From the NCBI RefSeq assembly GCF_000765825.2, contig NZ_JRPE02000003.1, forward strand, positions 62,001 to 126,000: DNA of 64,000 bases. Direction: 5' to 3'. The notes beneath the pieces are model-generated. The model saw nothing but the letters and a program-made list of their open reading frames with translations. It was not told where the DNA came from and did no database searches. This DNA is from Helicobacter magdeburgensis. GTDB taxonomy: Bacteria; Campylobacterota; Campylobacteria; Campylobacterales; Helicobacteraceae. This document shows, piece after piece, positions 27,637-36,325 of the stretch. Positions within the stretch are counted from its first letter, which is position 1. Each line of letters starts with the position of its first letter. The translations under genes were made by a program, and so were the position numbers.

Positions 27637-28608
27637 TTATTTTAGTCCTGCACTGATGAGTGTATGCAAGTGTATCGCACCTTGTATGTGTTTGTGCTTA
27701 TCTGTGATGACAAGGAGCTGAATCTTATTATCTTCCATCATTTTGAGTGCATCATAGGCTAGAATATCGGGCGTATCGCATACTTTTGGATTTTGCGTAG
27801 CGTAAGCACCGACTTGAGATTCTAAGCTAAAGTCTTGCTTCATCATTGCACGTCTTAAATCCCCATCGCTTAAAATCCCCCAAATCACATTATCTTTAGC
27901 AATAATGGCATTGCCAAGTCGCTTTTGGCTCATAATGATAATAGCTTGAGATAGGGGCATTTCTGGCGGGATAATAGGCAAATCCTGCGTTTGCATTAAG
28001 TCTTTAAGCTTGACAAAAAGCTGTTTGCCTAACGCTCCGCCGGGGTGAAAAGAGGCAAAATTTTCCGCCTTAAATGCTCGTCTTTTCATAAGGCACACGG
28101 CTAACACATCGCCAAGGGCAAGGGTAAGCGTTGTGGAGCTTGTGGGGGCGATATTAAGCGGACAGGCTTCACGCGTAATGCTGATGTCTAAAAAATAATC
28201 GCCCAAAGCGGATAAGGGTGAGAGTTTGTCTCTGCTCATTGTGATGATAGTATTACCAAAGCGTTTGATATGCGGAATAATGCTAAGGAGTTCTTCGCTT
28301 TTCCCACTATAACTAATGGCAAGGAGAATGTCATCTTTTTGTAACATTCCCAAATCCCCGTGCAGTGCTTCTGTGGGGTGTAAGAACACGCTTGGTGTGC
28401 CTGTGCTTGAAAGCGTGGCAGAGATTTTTGCACCAATAAGCCCACTTTTGCCTACACCGCATACCACAAGCTTCCCACGAGAATGAAAAATCTTTTCCAC
28501 AATCGCTTCAAGCTCCGCTCCATTTATGCGTTTTATAGCTTCAAGCAGGGCTTGAGATTCTATCTCTAGCACTTTTTTTGCAATCTCTGTGTAGTTTAGC
28601 TTTTGCAT
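27637..28608 (-). CDS. kdsD: Arabinose-5-phosphate isomerase (KdsD/KpsF)
   Basis: Interconverts ribulose-5-phosphate and arabinose-5-phosphate, the first step toward Kdo of lipopolysaccharide. A SIS domain (about residues 30-170) holds VCGVGKSGLIGAKISATLSS and HPTEALHGDLGM, and two CBS domains follow (about 200-320, the second with NKIQLLVITD). 323 residues is normal. It lies between rnj and the coiled-coil gene on the minus strand, 37 bases after rnj. Its partner enzymes for Kdo are not in the window. Confidence 0.93.
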   Translation of the reverse strand: MQKLNYTEIAKKVLEIESQALLEAIKRINGAELEAIVEKIFHSRGKLVVCGVGKSGLIGAKISATLSSTGTPSVFLHPTEALHGDLGMLQKDDILLAISYSGKSEELLSIIPHIKRFGNTIITMSRDKLSPLSALGDYFLDISITREACPLNIAPTSSTTLTLALGDVLAVCLMKRRAFKAENFASFHPGGALGKQLFVKLKDLMQTQDLPIIPPEMPLSQAIIIMSQKRLGNAIIAKDNVIWGILSDGDLRRAMMKQDFSLESQVGAYATQNPKVCDTPDILAYDALKMMEDNKIQLLVITDKHKHIQGAIHLHTLISAGLK

Positions 28609-28645
28609 TTGGTCCCTTTTTGTTCCATATTAGAATCTTGGCGAT

Positions 28646-30775
28646 TTATACAACATAAATCATCGGCACAATGGTTGGATATTTTTTGACTTTTTTGAAA
28701 ATATGTCGCTTGAATGTGTTATGCACTTCATTTTCAAGATTCTTCGCATTAAAGCCATCTGTCTTGAAGTTTTTCACCACAAATTCAAGCGTGTCATTCA
28801 TCTCTTTTTCAAAGCCTTTATCTTCCTTGTCCGCTACAAGTCCGTAGCTTGTGATTTTTGTCTCCAAAATCTTGCGATCCTTACTGATTTTAGCTGAAAT
28901 AATCACAATGCCATCACTTGCTAAAGCCTGTCTGTCAAGCACGACATCATTTTCAATTTGGCGGTTGATTTGATTATCAATGTAAGTTTTGCCATTTTTG
29001 ACACTGCGGACTTTTTTCATATAGTTGGGATTGACTTCTATTTGATCGCCATCTTCCATAAGCAGGATATTTTTTTCCATTACTCCACAAGCAATGGCAG
29101 TTTGCTTATGTCTAGCGATATGATTGTATTCTCCGTGCACAGGCAGGAAGAATTTTGGCTTCACAAGTCGTAGCATTAGCTTTTGCTCTTCTTGTGCGGC
29201 GTGTCCGCTTACGTGAATCTCGCTAAAGTCTTGGTAAGCCACTTTCGCTCCGGCTTTCATAAGGAAATTAAGCACGGTAGAAACTGAGCCTTCATTACCC
29301 GGAATGGCTTTAGCAGAGATAATCACCATATCACTTGGCTTAATTTTAATATGTCTATGCTCATCTGTCGCCATACGATATAACGCACTCATTGTCTCGC
29401 CTTGAGAGCCTGTCGTTACAATCAATACTTCTTCATCGGGGTATTTTTCCACTTCGTGTGCTTCAATAAAAATATTTTGTGGCAAGTCAATGTAGCCTAG
29501 CTCTCTAGCAAGTTCAAGATTCTTCTCCATTGATCGCCCAATGACGGCGACTTTGCGGTTGTATTTTAGCCCGTGAGTTATGGCTTGATACACGCGATGA
29601 ATATTTGAAGAGAATGTGCTCATAATCACACGCCCTTGGGCTTGTTTGAATAATGTCTCAAATGTCGGTCCTACACTCGCTTCGCTGGGCGTTACTCCGC
29701 TGCGATGGGAGTTTGTAGAATCACTAAGTAAGAGCATAACGCCTTCTTCGCCATAATGAGCTAGGCGGTGCAAATCGGTGGGGAGATTATCCACAGGGGT
29801 GTGGTCTATCTTAAAATCGCCGGTGTGGATAATCACTCCTGCTTCTGTGCGTATGGCAAGGGCGGAAGCATCAATGATTGAATGCGTGATATTAATCCAC
29901 TCTACTTCAAATGCACCGATCTTTATGGGTTTGCGTTTTTCAACGATTTTGAAAAATGAGCGGAATTTTTTTAGCCCGTGCTCATCAAACTTGCTGCCTA
30001 TCATACCAAGCGGAAGTGGTGTGCCATAGATAGGAAATTGTAAGAGTTTGAAAAGATAAGGCACAGCCCCTATGTGGTCTTCGTGTGCGTGAGTGATAAT
30101 CACCGCGGCAATTTTATCTTTAATCGCAAAAAGATAGCTAAAATCTGGCACGAGAATATCCACGCCGTGCATATCTTCATTAGGGAAGCTCATACCCACA
30201 TCAATGACGATAGCCGAATCTTGTGTTTCAATCACGGTGATATTGCCACCAATTTCGCCAAGCCCACCAAGTGGTGTGATACGCACACTTGCTTTTGTGT
30301 TGAGATTAAGCTTGTTGTGGGCATTAAGGCTTTGGCGTTGGATTTTCTCATTTGCTTCCACACCTCGTTTTAAATCTTTGTGTAAGCCTAGATTGCCTTT
30401 TTCATTCACATCTCTTACTTCGCGGATTCCATTTATGCTCTCATCATTTTGGGCTTTGTTGTGTTGGGCGTGGGGATTTTTGCCTTGCCATCGTCTTTTT
30501 TCAAAGTTCTTTTGCCCTTGATTTGCATTGCTTTGCGTGTCAGTTTGTGCATTGCCCTGCGTGTTTGCGTAATTTTTAGAATCTCGTTGCTTGAAGCGAT
30601 TGTGAAAATTCTTTGCTTGATTTTGGCTAGATTCTGTAGAATCTGAAGTCATATCATTGGCTTGTTCCTCTGGGCTTTTTTTCTTAAATCTATCTGTGAA
30701 TTTACTGAACCTGCTGACTTGGCTACTCTGCTCTGGTGTTTTTTTCTCCATTGTTTCTTTCTCCTGCATTATCAT
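28646..30775 (-). CDS. rnj: Ribonuclease J
   Basis: The main 5'-3' exo/endoribonuclease of epsilonproteobacteria, working with RNA helicase RhpA in Helicobacter pylori. The metallo-beta-lactamase core has HAHEDHIGA (about residues 229-237), HTGDFKID and a beta-CASP domain with the later HVSGHAAQEE and PVHGEY motifs. About 160 N-terminal residues are a low-complexity, Asn/Gln/Lys/Arg-rich extension that is characteristic of the Helicobacter enzyme. 709 residues from the first ATG. ATG 30769 (seven bases from AAGGA) or 30751 (after AGGAG) may be the true start. The 5' end overlaps rsmA by up to 53 bases. Confidence 0.94.
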   Translation of the reverse strand: MIMQEKETMEKKTPEQSSQVSRFSKFTDRFKKKSPEEQANDMTSDSTESSQNQAKNFHNRFKQRDSKNYANTQGNAQTDTQSNANQGQKNFEKRRWQGKNPHAQHNKAQNDESINGIREVRDVNEKGNLGLHKDLKRGVEANEKIQRQSLNAHNKLNLNTKASVRITPLGGLGEIGGNITVIETQDSAIVIDVGMSFPNEDMHGVDILVPDFSYLFAIKDKIAAVIITHAHEDHIGAVPYLFKLLQFPIYGTPLPLGMIGSKFDEHGLKKFRSFFKIVEKRKPIKIGAFEVEWINITHSIIDASALAIRTEAGVIIHTGDFKIDHTPVDNLPTDLHRLAHYGEEGVMLLLSDSTNSHRSGVTPSEASVGPTFETLFKQAQGRVIMSTFSSNIHRVYQAITHGLKYNRKVAVIGRSMEKNLELARELGYIDLPQNIFIEAHEVEKYPDEEVLIVTTGSQGETMSALYRMATDEHRHIKIKPSDMVIISAKAIPGNEGSVSTVLNFLMKAGAKVAYQDFSEIHVSGHAAQEEQKLMLRLVKPKFFLPVHGEYNHIARHKQTAIACGVMEKNILLMEDGDQIEVNPNYMKKVRSVKNGKTYIDNQINRQIENDVVLDRQALASDGIVIISAKISKDRKILETKITSYGLVADKEDKGFEKEMNDTLEFVVKNFKTDGFNAKNLENEVHNTFKRHIFKKVKKYPTIVPMIYVV

Positions 30776-31577
30776 TTCCTTTTTTGAGAGTGTTTAAAAT
30801 ATGGTGAAAACTTTCTGTCTTTACTTCGTGCGCTCTTGCATTTGGCTTCACATTTGCAGATTCTAAAGCTAACTCAATGCTTCTTTTATCAAAGGATAAA
30901 GAAAGATTTTTAGCAAGTGTTTTGCGTGGTGAGCAAAAGGCAAGTTTTAAAAAAGCTTCCAAATCACAGAGAGAGAAATCCGCATTTCCCTGTAATGGAT
31001 TTTTATGTATCACAAAGACTGATGAGGTTACTTTGGGTATAGGGGAGAATGCTTCCTTTGGCACATCAAAAAGCAATTCTGCTGTGCCTAAACTCTCAAC
31101 TAAAACGCTTAAAGCACAAAACTCTTTTTCGCCACTTTTGGCACAGAACTTTTGTGCGACTTCCTTTTGTGTCATTACGATAAAGCCACGACAGAATCTA
31201 TCACGCAAAAGACGCACGATAATATGTGTGGCGATGTAATAAGGAAGATTTGAGACAACCTTATACTCTTGTGTGTGTAACCACGCTTGTTGTGATGGGC
31301 GATTTAAAACATCTTCATAAATGATGTGTAACCGCCCACTCTCTATTTGTTTAGAAAATTTTTCATCAAGTAAAGAACATAAGTCTAAATCGACTTCATA
31401 GGCTATCAAGGATTCTATTTTCAATAGCTCTTGTGTCAAATCACCCAAGCCAACCCCAATTTCAACGCACTGAATAGGCAAAGTGGGAATGGATTGGACA
31501 ATTTTATGAATATAGTGAGAATCTTGCAAGAAATTCTGTCCTAAACGCTTTTTGGCGTGATGTGCAAGATTCTGCAT
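30723..31577 (-). CDS. rsmA: 16S rRNA (adenine1518/1519-N6) dimethyltransferase
   Basis: KsgA methylates two adjacent adenines of 16S rRNA late in 30S assembly. The motifs are KKRLGQNFLQDSHYI at the N terminus, VEIGVGLGDLT for S-adenosylmethionine binding and the catalytic VVSNLPYYIAT. 284 residues. The C terminus (KKGNDNAGERNNGEKNTRAE) is a polar tail that runs into the start of rnj. It heads the rsmA-rnj-kdsD minus-strand run, an arrangement also known from Helicobacter pylori for the first genes. Confidence 0.94.
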   Translation of the reverse strand: MQNLAHHAKKRLGQNFLQDSHYIHKIVQSIPTLPIQCVEIGVGLGDLTQELLKIESLIAYEVDLDLCSLLDEKFSKQIESGRLHIIYEDVLNRPSQQAWLHTQEYKVVSNLPYYIATHIIVRLLRDRFCRGFIVMTQKEVAQKFCAKSGEKEFCALSVLVESLGTAELLFDVPKEAFSPIPKVTSSVFVIHKNPLQGNADFSLCDLEAFLKLAFCSPRKTLAKNLSLSFDKRSIELALESANVKPNARAHEVKTESFHHILNTLKKGNDNAGERNNGEKNTRAE

Positions 31578-31756
31578 TTGCTCAAAGCCCTAACCTTTAT
31601 TTTAGAAAAATCAATTATAGTAAAAATATGCAAATATTTTATTTTATTAAGGAGTATTTGGCTATGATACACGCTAAATGCTGCATTTTAAGATTTTATG
31701 TGAGATGTGAATCTGCTGTTTGATTATTTCTTTAATTGATAATGGAGTTATATTTA

Positions 31757-32515
31757 ATGAGTCTTGCAAAAAGAATTATCCCCTGCCTTGATGTTAAAGA
31801 TGGACGCGTGGTGAAGGGTGTGAATTTCGTGGATTTAAAAGATGCGGGCGATCCTGTGGAGATTGCAAAAGCATATAATGATGAGGGTGCTGATGAGCTG
31901 GTGCTGCTTGATATTTCTGCGAGTTATGAAAAACGCAAAACAATGCTTGATGTGGTGGAGAAAATCGCTCAAGTTACATTTATCCCTTTTAGCGTTGGTG
32001 GCGGAGTGGGATCGCTTGAGGATATATCGGCTTTGTTATATGCGGGGTGTGATAAGGTCAGTCTTAATAGTGCGGCGATTAAGAATCCTGCTCTTATTAA
32101 TGAGGGGGCTAAAAAGTTTGGCTCTCAATGTATCGTGGTGGCTATTGATGCGAAAAAATCGCCAAGTGGCTCGTGGAATGTCTATCTTAATGGTGGGCGG
32201 ATAGATAGCGGAAAAAATCTGTTTGAATGGATAAAAGAGGTATGCGATAGGGGAGCAGGGGAGATTCTGCTCACAAGTATGGACGCTGATGGCACAAAAA
32301 ATGGCTATGATAGAGCAATGATAGAATCTGTGGTGCATAGCATTCCCGTGCCATTAATTGCAAGCGGTGGAGCAGGGAAGATGCAAGACTTTGCCGATGT
32401 GTTTGAATCTGAGGCAAGTGCGGCATTAGCTGCAAGTGTGTTTCATTACAAAGAAATTACCATAGCAGATTTAAAACAATATCTTTTTGAATGCAAGATT
32501 CCTGTGAGAGTATAG
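31757..32515 (+). CDS. hisF: Imidazole glycerol phosphate synthase subunit HisF
   Basis: Cyclase subunit of IGP synthase in histidine synthesis, working with HisH. It is a TIM barrel of 252 residues with [21 protein letters not shown] at its start (catalytic Asp in CLDV), FSVGGGV, and [10 protein letters not shown] near the end. I start it at the ATG at 31757 behind ATGGAG; an ATG 21 bases upstream would place the ribosome site inside the gene. No other his gene is nearby. The next gene starts 11 bases after its stop. Confidence 0.95.
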   Translation: MSLAKRIIPCLDVKDGRVVKGVNFVDLKDAGDPVEIAKAYNDEGADELVLLDISASYEKRKTMLDVVEKIAQVTFIPFSVGGGVGSLEDISALLYAGCDKVSLNSAAIKNPALINEGAKKFGSQCIVVAIDAKKSPSGSWNVYLNGGRIDSGKNLFEWIKEVCDRGAGEILLTSMDADGTKNGYDRAMIESVVHSIPVPLIASGGAGKMQDFADVFESEASAALAASVFHYKEITIADLKQYLFECKIPVRV

Positions 32516-32526
32516 GGGGTGGGCGT

Positions 32527-33114
32527 ATGATAGTCTGTGCTGGAAATGGAGAAGATTTTAGCTTTGCGAAGTCATTAGGCGTTGGGCTGGTGGATAGTGC
32601 CATAGGGCTAATGCAAATCTGTCAAAGGGAGAGTGTGGATTCTCTCGTGTTTATAGGCAGTGCTGGGGCGTATAGCAAGGAAGTGAAGCTTTTTGATTTG
32701 TATATTGCTGATAGTGCGACACAAATTGAGTTAAGCTTTTTACAGGATAAAGCTTACACGCCGCTAGATAATCATATCCAAAGTGGAATCTTGCAGGAAA
32801 ATGTTTCATATGAAACATTTGCAAACAAAGCCATTGTCAATAGCTCAAATTACATTACCACAGATGAGAATCTTGCTCTACGGTTTGCTAAAGCTGGAAT
32901 CTTGCTTGAAAATATGGAGTTTTTTAGCATTATGAAAGTCGCTCAATATTTTAATATTCCTTGTTTGGGTGTGTTTTGCGTGAGTAACTATACGCACCAA
33001 AATGCACATAGTGAGTTTATGGCAAATCATCACAAAGTCAAGGAGATTCTTTTCCATCATAGTGAGCTAATCCAACAAATCTCTACAAATCTTGCTCAAC
33101 ATAAGGGGCTGTAA
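32527..33114 (+). CDS. Nucleoside phosphorylase-superfamily protein
   Basis: About 195 residues, beginning [25 protein letters not shown] resembles the glycine-rich phosphate loop of purine nucleoside phosphorylase/MTAN-type enzymes, and the later [12 protein letters not shown] corresponds to the substrate-binding E-M-E motif, with [13 protein letters not shown] near the end. Substrate (nucleoside, 5'-methylthioadenosine or futalosine-like) cannot be told. The 22-bp palindrome at 32799-32820 lies within the gene (coding NVSYETF). It is tightly placed between hisF (11-base gap) and rlmN (one-base overlap). Confidence 0.8.
   Translation: MIVCAGNGEDFSFAKSLGVGLVDSAIGLMQICQRESVDSLVFIGSAGAYSKEVKLFDLYIADSATQIELSFLQDKAYTPLDNHIQSGILQENVSYETFANKAIVNSSNYITTDENLALRFAKAGILLENMEFFSIMKVAQYFNIPCLGVFCVSNYTHQNAHSEFMANHHKVKEILFHHSELIQQISTNLAQHKGL
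32799..32820. repeat. 22-bp perfect palindrome, copy 1 (inside a gene)
   Basis: Half-site AAATGTTTCAT followed directly by its complement. The identical 22 bases form the core of the 42-bp palindrome at 34435-34476, 1.6 kb downstream. Here it is part of a coding sequence. Confidence 0.85.
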
Positions 33115-34391
33115 TGGGGATTATGGGGATTGTAGAATCTAGTAAAAGCACAAACAACGCCTCTGCGGAAGTATCTTTAGGTAAATTTGCGGGTTGTGCA
33201 GATATGAAAACAAGGAGTTATCTAAGCGATAATGACGCAGTTTTCATATCAAACTCCCCCAAATTTATCAAAGAGACAACGCAGAATCCTAAGCCAAGCC
33301 TTTATAGTTATACGCTTAATGAGCTAAAATCTTTGCTTTCCCCCTCGTTTCGTGCCAAGCAAGTGTATCACTGGCTCTATCATCACTATGAAAATAATAT
33401 CGCTGCAATGGATAATATTTCTAAGGCTATGCAGGAGCATTTGCAATCGCATTTTATCATCTCGCAAATCACATCTGTGCGGATTGAAAAAAGTAGCGAT
33501 GGGAGTAAGAAATATTTGTTTCAAACAAAAGACGGACACACCTTTGAATCTGTGCTTATCCAAATGAAGCAAAAAAAGCTTGATGAAAAGGGCAAGATTC
33601 TAGAGAATGAAAAATGGACAATGTGCCTTTCTAGTCAAATTGGCTGTAAGGTGGGCTGTGCGTTTTGCTTTACCGCAAAGGGCGGGTTTGTGCGGAATTT
33701 GAATGCGGGGGAGATAGTAGAACAGGTGGTGATGATGAAAAGAGATTCAAATATCGCTCCAAATAAGCGAGTAAATATCGTGTATATGGGAATGGGAGAG
33801 CCGCTGCATAATCTTGCTAATGTATCTCAAGCCATTAAGATTCTAGCCGAGCTAGATGGGCTAAGTATCTCTGCTAGGCGGCAAACGATTTCTACAAGTG
33901 GCATTGCCCCAAAGATTAAAAAGCTGGGAGAGCTGAATCTTGGCGTGCAACTTGCCATTTCGCTTCACGCCGTGAGTGATGAACTCCGCTCAAAGCTTAT
34001 GCCTATTAATAAGGCATATAATATCGCTGAAGTTTTGAATGAAGTAAGAGCCTTTCCTGTGGATAGCAGAAAGCGAGTGATGTTTGAATACCTGATGATA
34101 AAGGGTGTGAATGATGATATAAAGGCTGCAAAAAAACTCCTTGCTTTGTTGAATGGGATTAAGGCAAAGGTGAATCTCATTTTGTTTAATCCGCACGAGG
34201 GAAGTGAGTTTCAACGACCGCTTATGGAAGATGTAAAGGCATTTGCTGATTTTTTAGTCAAAAAAGGATTGCTCTGCACGATACGAGAATCTAAGGGGAT
34301 TGATATTAGTGCGGCGTGCGGACAATTACGAGAGAAAATCAAGCGTGAAAATGGCGAGATAACGCAAAAGTCTAAAAAAGCGAAAGTTTGA
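33114..34391 (+). CDS. rlmN: 23S rRNA (A2503-C2) / tRNA (A37-C2) methyltransferase
   Basis: Radical-SAM enzyme that methylates A2503 of 23S rRNA and A37 of some tRNAs. The CxxxCxxC cluster site is in [20 protein letters not shown], the SAM-binding region is MGMGEPLHN, and a catalytic Cys lies in the C-terminal ISAACGQLR. At 425 residues it is longer than usual because of an N-terminal extension: residues about 11-58 are encoded by the 122-bp dispersed element, and the enzyme proper begins near [14 protein letters not shown] (about 63). Its start overlaps the preceding stop by one base. A perfect 42-bp palindrome follows the gene. Confidence 0.94.
   Translation: MGIMGIVESSKSTNNASAEVSLGKFAGCADMKTRSYLSDNDAVFISNSPKFIKETTQNPKPSLYSYTLNELKSLLSPSFRAKQVYHWLYHHYENNIAAMDNISKAMQEHLQSHFIISQITSVRIEKSSDGSKKYLFQTKDGHTFESVLIQMKQKKLDEKGKILENEKWTMCLSSQIGCKVGCAFCFTAKGGFVRNLNAGEIVEQVVMMKRDSNIAPNKRVNIVYMGMGEPLHNLANVSQAIKILAELDGLSISARRQTISTSGIAPKIKKLGELNLGVQLAISLHAVSDELRSKLMPINKAYNIAEVLNEVRAFPVDSRKRVMFEYLMIKGVNDDIKAAKKLLALLNGIKAKVNLILFNPHEGSEFQRPLMEDVKAFADFLVKKGLLCTIRESKGIDISAACGQLREKIKRENGEITQKSKKAKV
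33163..33284 (+). repeat. 122-bp dispersed element, in frame inside rlmN
   Basis: Begins CTGCGGAAGTATCTT and ends AAGAGACAACGCAG, 122 bases long like the copy before leuB. It is translated as [11 protein letters not shown]...KETTQ, in the same frame as the open frame of the leuB copy. It adds about 41 residues ahead of the RlmN fold. Confidence 0.8.
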
Positions 34392-34434
34392 AGCGATTTG
34401 TTGTAGGCAGGATTTGAAAAGTTGTGCGTGGATA

Positions 34435-34476
34435 CTTAGATTCTAAATGTTTCATATGAAACATTTAGAATCTAAG
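34435..34476. repeat. 42-bp perfect palindrome after rlmN
   Basis: Two exact 21-base halves with no spacer, starting CTTAGATTCTAAATGTTTCA. The inner 22 bases (34445-34466) equal the palindrome at 32799-32820, and the arms include the over-used AGATTCTA word. It lies 44 bases after rlmN and upstream of the small membrane protein promoter. There is no T-run, so it is not a classic terminator. Confidence 0.9.
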
Positions 34477-34507
34477 TGGTGGAATGGCGTTTTGTCGCTT
34501 GAGATTC

Positions 34508-34513
34508 TATAAT
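34508..34513 (+). promoter_or_regulatory. Probable -10 box for the small-protein/queH operon
   Basis: TATAAT in AGATTCTATAATACG, 43 bases before the 30-codon gene. No -35 is evident, as usual in this group. Confidence 0.5.
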
Positions 34514-34555
34514 ACGCCCTTAGATTTATGATGAAACTTTTGATAAAGGATAGAA

Positions 34556-34648
34556 ATGGAGCTTGATATTATTTTGATGTTGTTTTTGGCTGTTGTGGCG
34601 GTGGTTGGTGTGGGGGCATTTTGGTATTTGGCAAAGGAGAGAAAATGA
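34556..34648 (+). CDS. 30-residue single-span membrane protein
   Basis: ATG at 34556 with AAGGA five bases upstream. The peptide starts MELDIILMLFLAVVAVVG, has one hydrophobic span (about residues 5-24) and ends FWYLAKERK. Its TGA overlaps the ATG of queH as ATGA, so the two are coupled. A real small protein is likely from the ribosome site, promoter and coupling; it may mainly serve to load ribosomes on queH. No family is known to me. Confidence 0.6.
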   Translation: MELDIILMLFLAVVAVVGVGAFWYLAKERK

Positions 34649-35775
34649 GTGCGACACAAAAAATGCTCGTGCATATTTGCTGTTCCGTTGATAGTCATTA
34701 TTTTTTGAGTGAGCTAAGAAAGATTTATCCGCAACACGAGATGATTGGGTATTTTTATAATCCAAATATTCACCCAAAAAGTGAGTATGATTTGCGTTTG
34801 CTTGATGTGGAGCGGAGCTGTAAAATGCTCAATATTCCGCTTTTAGAGGGGGAATATGAGATAAAGAAGTGGTTTGTTGATATTAAGGGGCTTGAAAATG
34901 AGCCAGAAAAAGGGGAGCGATGTGTGAAATGCTTTGATATGCGATTAGAAAAAACTGCTCAAGTCGCTCATAAAATGAATATAGAATCTTTCACTTCTAC
35001 TTTGCTTTCAAGCCCATTAAAAGAGCAGCAGATTCTCTATGCGGAGGGTGATGAGATTGCTTCGCGGTATGGGCTGGATTTTATCAAGGTTGATGTGCGG
35101 AGCAATGGTGGCACACAAGCCCAAAGTGAGTTGGCAAATAAAGATAGGTTGTATAAGCAAACATATTGTGGCTGTCAATATGCGCTTATAAAACAGCGAG
35201 ATTTACAAAAGCAAATCGCCCTTGAGCTAATGAGTAACATTGGCAGACAAATTGCACCCGGGAGCAATGAGCAAAGAAAGCGTGTATTTGAAATACGCGA
35301 TGAGTGTGAGGCACAGGGCAGGGAATATGCGTTATATAAGCAGTCTAAGATTATTTGGCGTAATTTGCGGAGTGTGTGTATTGATGGAGATAAAGTCATA
35401 AGCTCGTATGTGATTACGCACTCTCGGAGCAAAAATATGGTAAAAACCGCGGCAATTACTTATATCAAACAAAATGTCAAAGATATACGCTCTCAGATGC
35501 AAAGCATACAAATGGGCTATGCTAAACGCGATGATAGCGTGTTTATCAGTATCCAAACGCTCAATCTTTTGCTAAAAACAAGCTATGCCAACACGCAAGA
35601 AATGGTGTATAATCCGCCACCTTATGAAGATGAACTTGCTTTGCGTGGTTTGCTGTGTGGGGCGGATAGTCTTAATCCCATTATAGTGATTGATTCTCAT
35701 ATAGAGCGGAGTTTGAAGCTTTTTATTGATGCGTATTTTCAAGAAAGTAGTATTTTTGCTATCGCCACATATTAA
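34645..35775 (+). CDS. queH: Epoxyqueuosine reductase QueH
   Basis: Reduces epoxyqueuosine to queuosine in tRNA; the non-B12 alternative to QueG. The N-terminal half is the DUF208/QueH core: HICCSVDSHY, YFYNPNIHPKSEYDLRL, then RCVKCFDMRLEKTA and the later YCGCQYA cysteines for the iron-sulphur cluster. Residues after about 200 form an extra C-terminal domain seen in Helicobacter homologues; its role is unknown to me. I start at the ATG at 34645 (MSATQKMLV) coupled to the small upstream gene, giving 376 residues. The in-frame upstream region is the end of that small gene in another frame. Confidence 0.92.
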   Translation: MSATQKMLVHICCSVDSHYFLSELRKIYPQHEMIGYFYNPNIHPKSEYDLRLLDVERSCKMLNIPLLEGEYEIKKWFVDIKGLENEPEKGERCVKCFDMRLEKTAQVAHKMNIESFTSTLLSSPLKEQQILYAEGDEIASRYGLDFIKVDVRSNGGTQAQSELANKDRLYKQTYCGCQYALIKQRDLQKQIALELMSNIGRQIAPGSNEQRKRVFEIRDECEAQGREYALYKQSKIIWRNLRSVCIDGDKVISSYVITHSRSKNMVKTAAITYIKQNVKDIRSQMQSIQMGYAKRDDSVFISIQTLNLLLKTSYANTQEMVYNPPPYEDELALRGLLCGADSLNPIIVIDSHIERSLKLFIDAYFQESSIFAIATY

Positions 35776-35785
35776 AAAAATTTGG

Positions 35786-35791
35786 TAGAAT
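35786..35791 (+). promoter_or_regulatory. Probable -10 box for fabZ
   Basis: TAGAAT preceded by AAAAATTTGG, 32 bases before the fabZ ATG. It starts the fabZ-lpxA-clpX run. By motif only. Confidence 0.4.
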
Positions 35792-35822
35792 AGCAAATAA
35801 TTTTTCACAAAAAGGAGTGTCA

Positions 35823-36314
35823 ATGCAAACACAAAACCGAATAATGGATGTTGAAAAGATCCGTCAGATTCTACCCCATCGCTATCCAATGTTGCTTGTA
35901 GATAGGGTGGTGGAGCTTGTCCGTAATAGTAACGACACAAAGCCAGATGGCTACATTAAAGCTTATAAGAATGTAACGATTAATGAAGAGGTATTTTTGG
36001 GGCATTTTCCAAGTAAGCCCATTTATCCGGGTGTTATGCAGATTGAAGGAATGGCTCAAGCGGGTGGGCTACTCGCATTTGTAAGTATGTTTGGCGATAA
36101 TGTTGCTGAAGCTGAAAACAAGATTGTGTATTTTATGACAATTGATAATGTAAAATTCCGCATTCCTGTGGTTCCAGGCGATAGGCTTGTATATGAACTC
36201 AAAGTGCTTAAGCATAAAGGGAGTGTGTGGCAGCTTGGAGCGAAAGCCTTTGTTGATGATAAGCTTGTATCTGAAGCTGAACTCAAGGCGATGATTGCAG
36301 ATGCCCAAAGCTAA
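35823..36314 (+). CDS. fabZ: (3R)-hydroxyacyl-ACP dehydratase FabZ
   Basis: Hot-dog-fold dehydratase of fatty-acid elongation. HRYPMLLVDRV and the catalytic HFPSKPIYPGVMQIEGMAQ (His and Glu) are both present. 163 residues from the ATG at 35823, which has AAGGAG upstream; a GTG six bases earlier directly abuts that site and is unlikely. It lies 11 bases before lpxA, the classic fabZ-lpxA pairing that coordinates phospholipid and lipid A synthesis. Confidence 0.96.
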   Translation: MQTQNRIMDVEKIRQILPHRYPMLLVDRVVELVRNSNDTKPDGYIKAYKNVTINEEVFLGHFPSKPIYPGVMQIEGMAQAGGLLAFVSMFGDNVAEAENKIVYFMTIDNVKFRIPVVPGDRLVYELKVLKHKGSVWQLGAKAFVDDKLVSEAELKAMIADAQS

Positions 36315-36325
36315 GAGGTGGAGAG

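Noticed and set aside
31654..31736. Short leader-peptide-like frame before hisF (AAGGAG, then ATGATACACGCTAAATGC)
   Set aside because: It could be read as a 20-residue peptide but has only one His codon, so attenuation by histidine is unlikely; the region also fits a promoter (TATGAT at 31663-31668).
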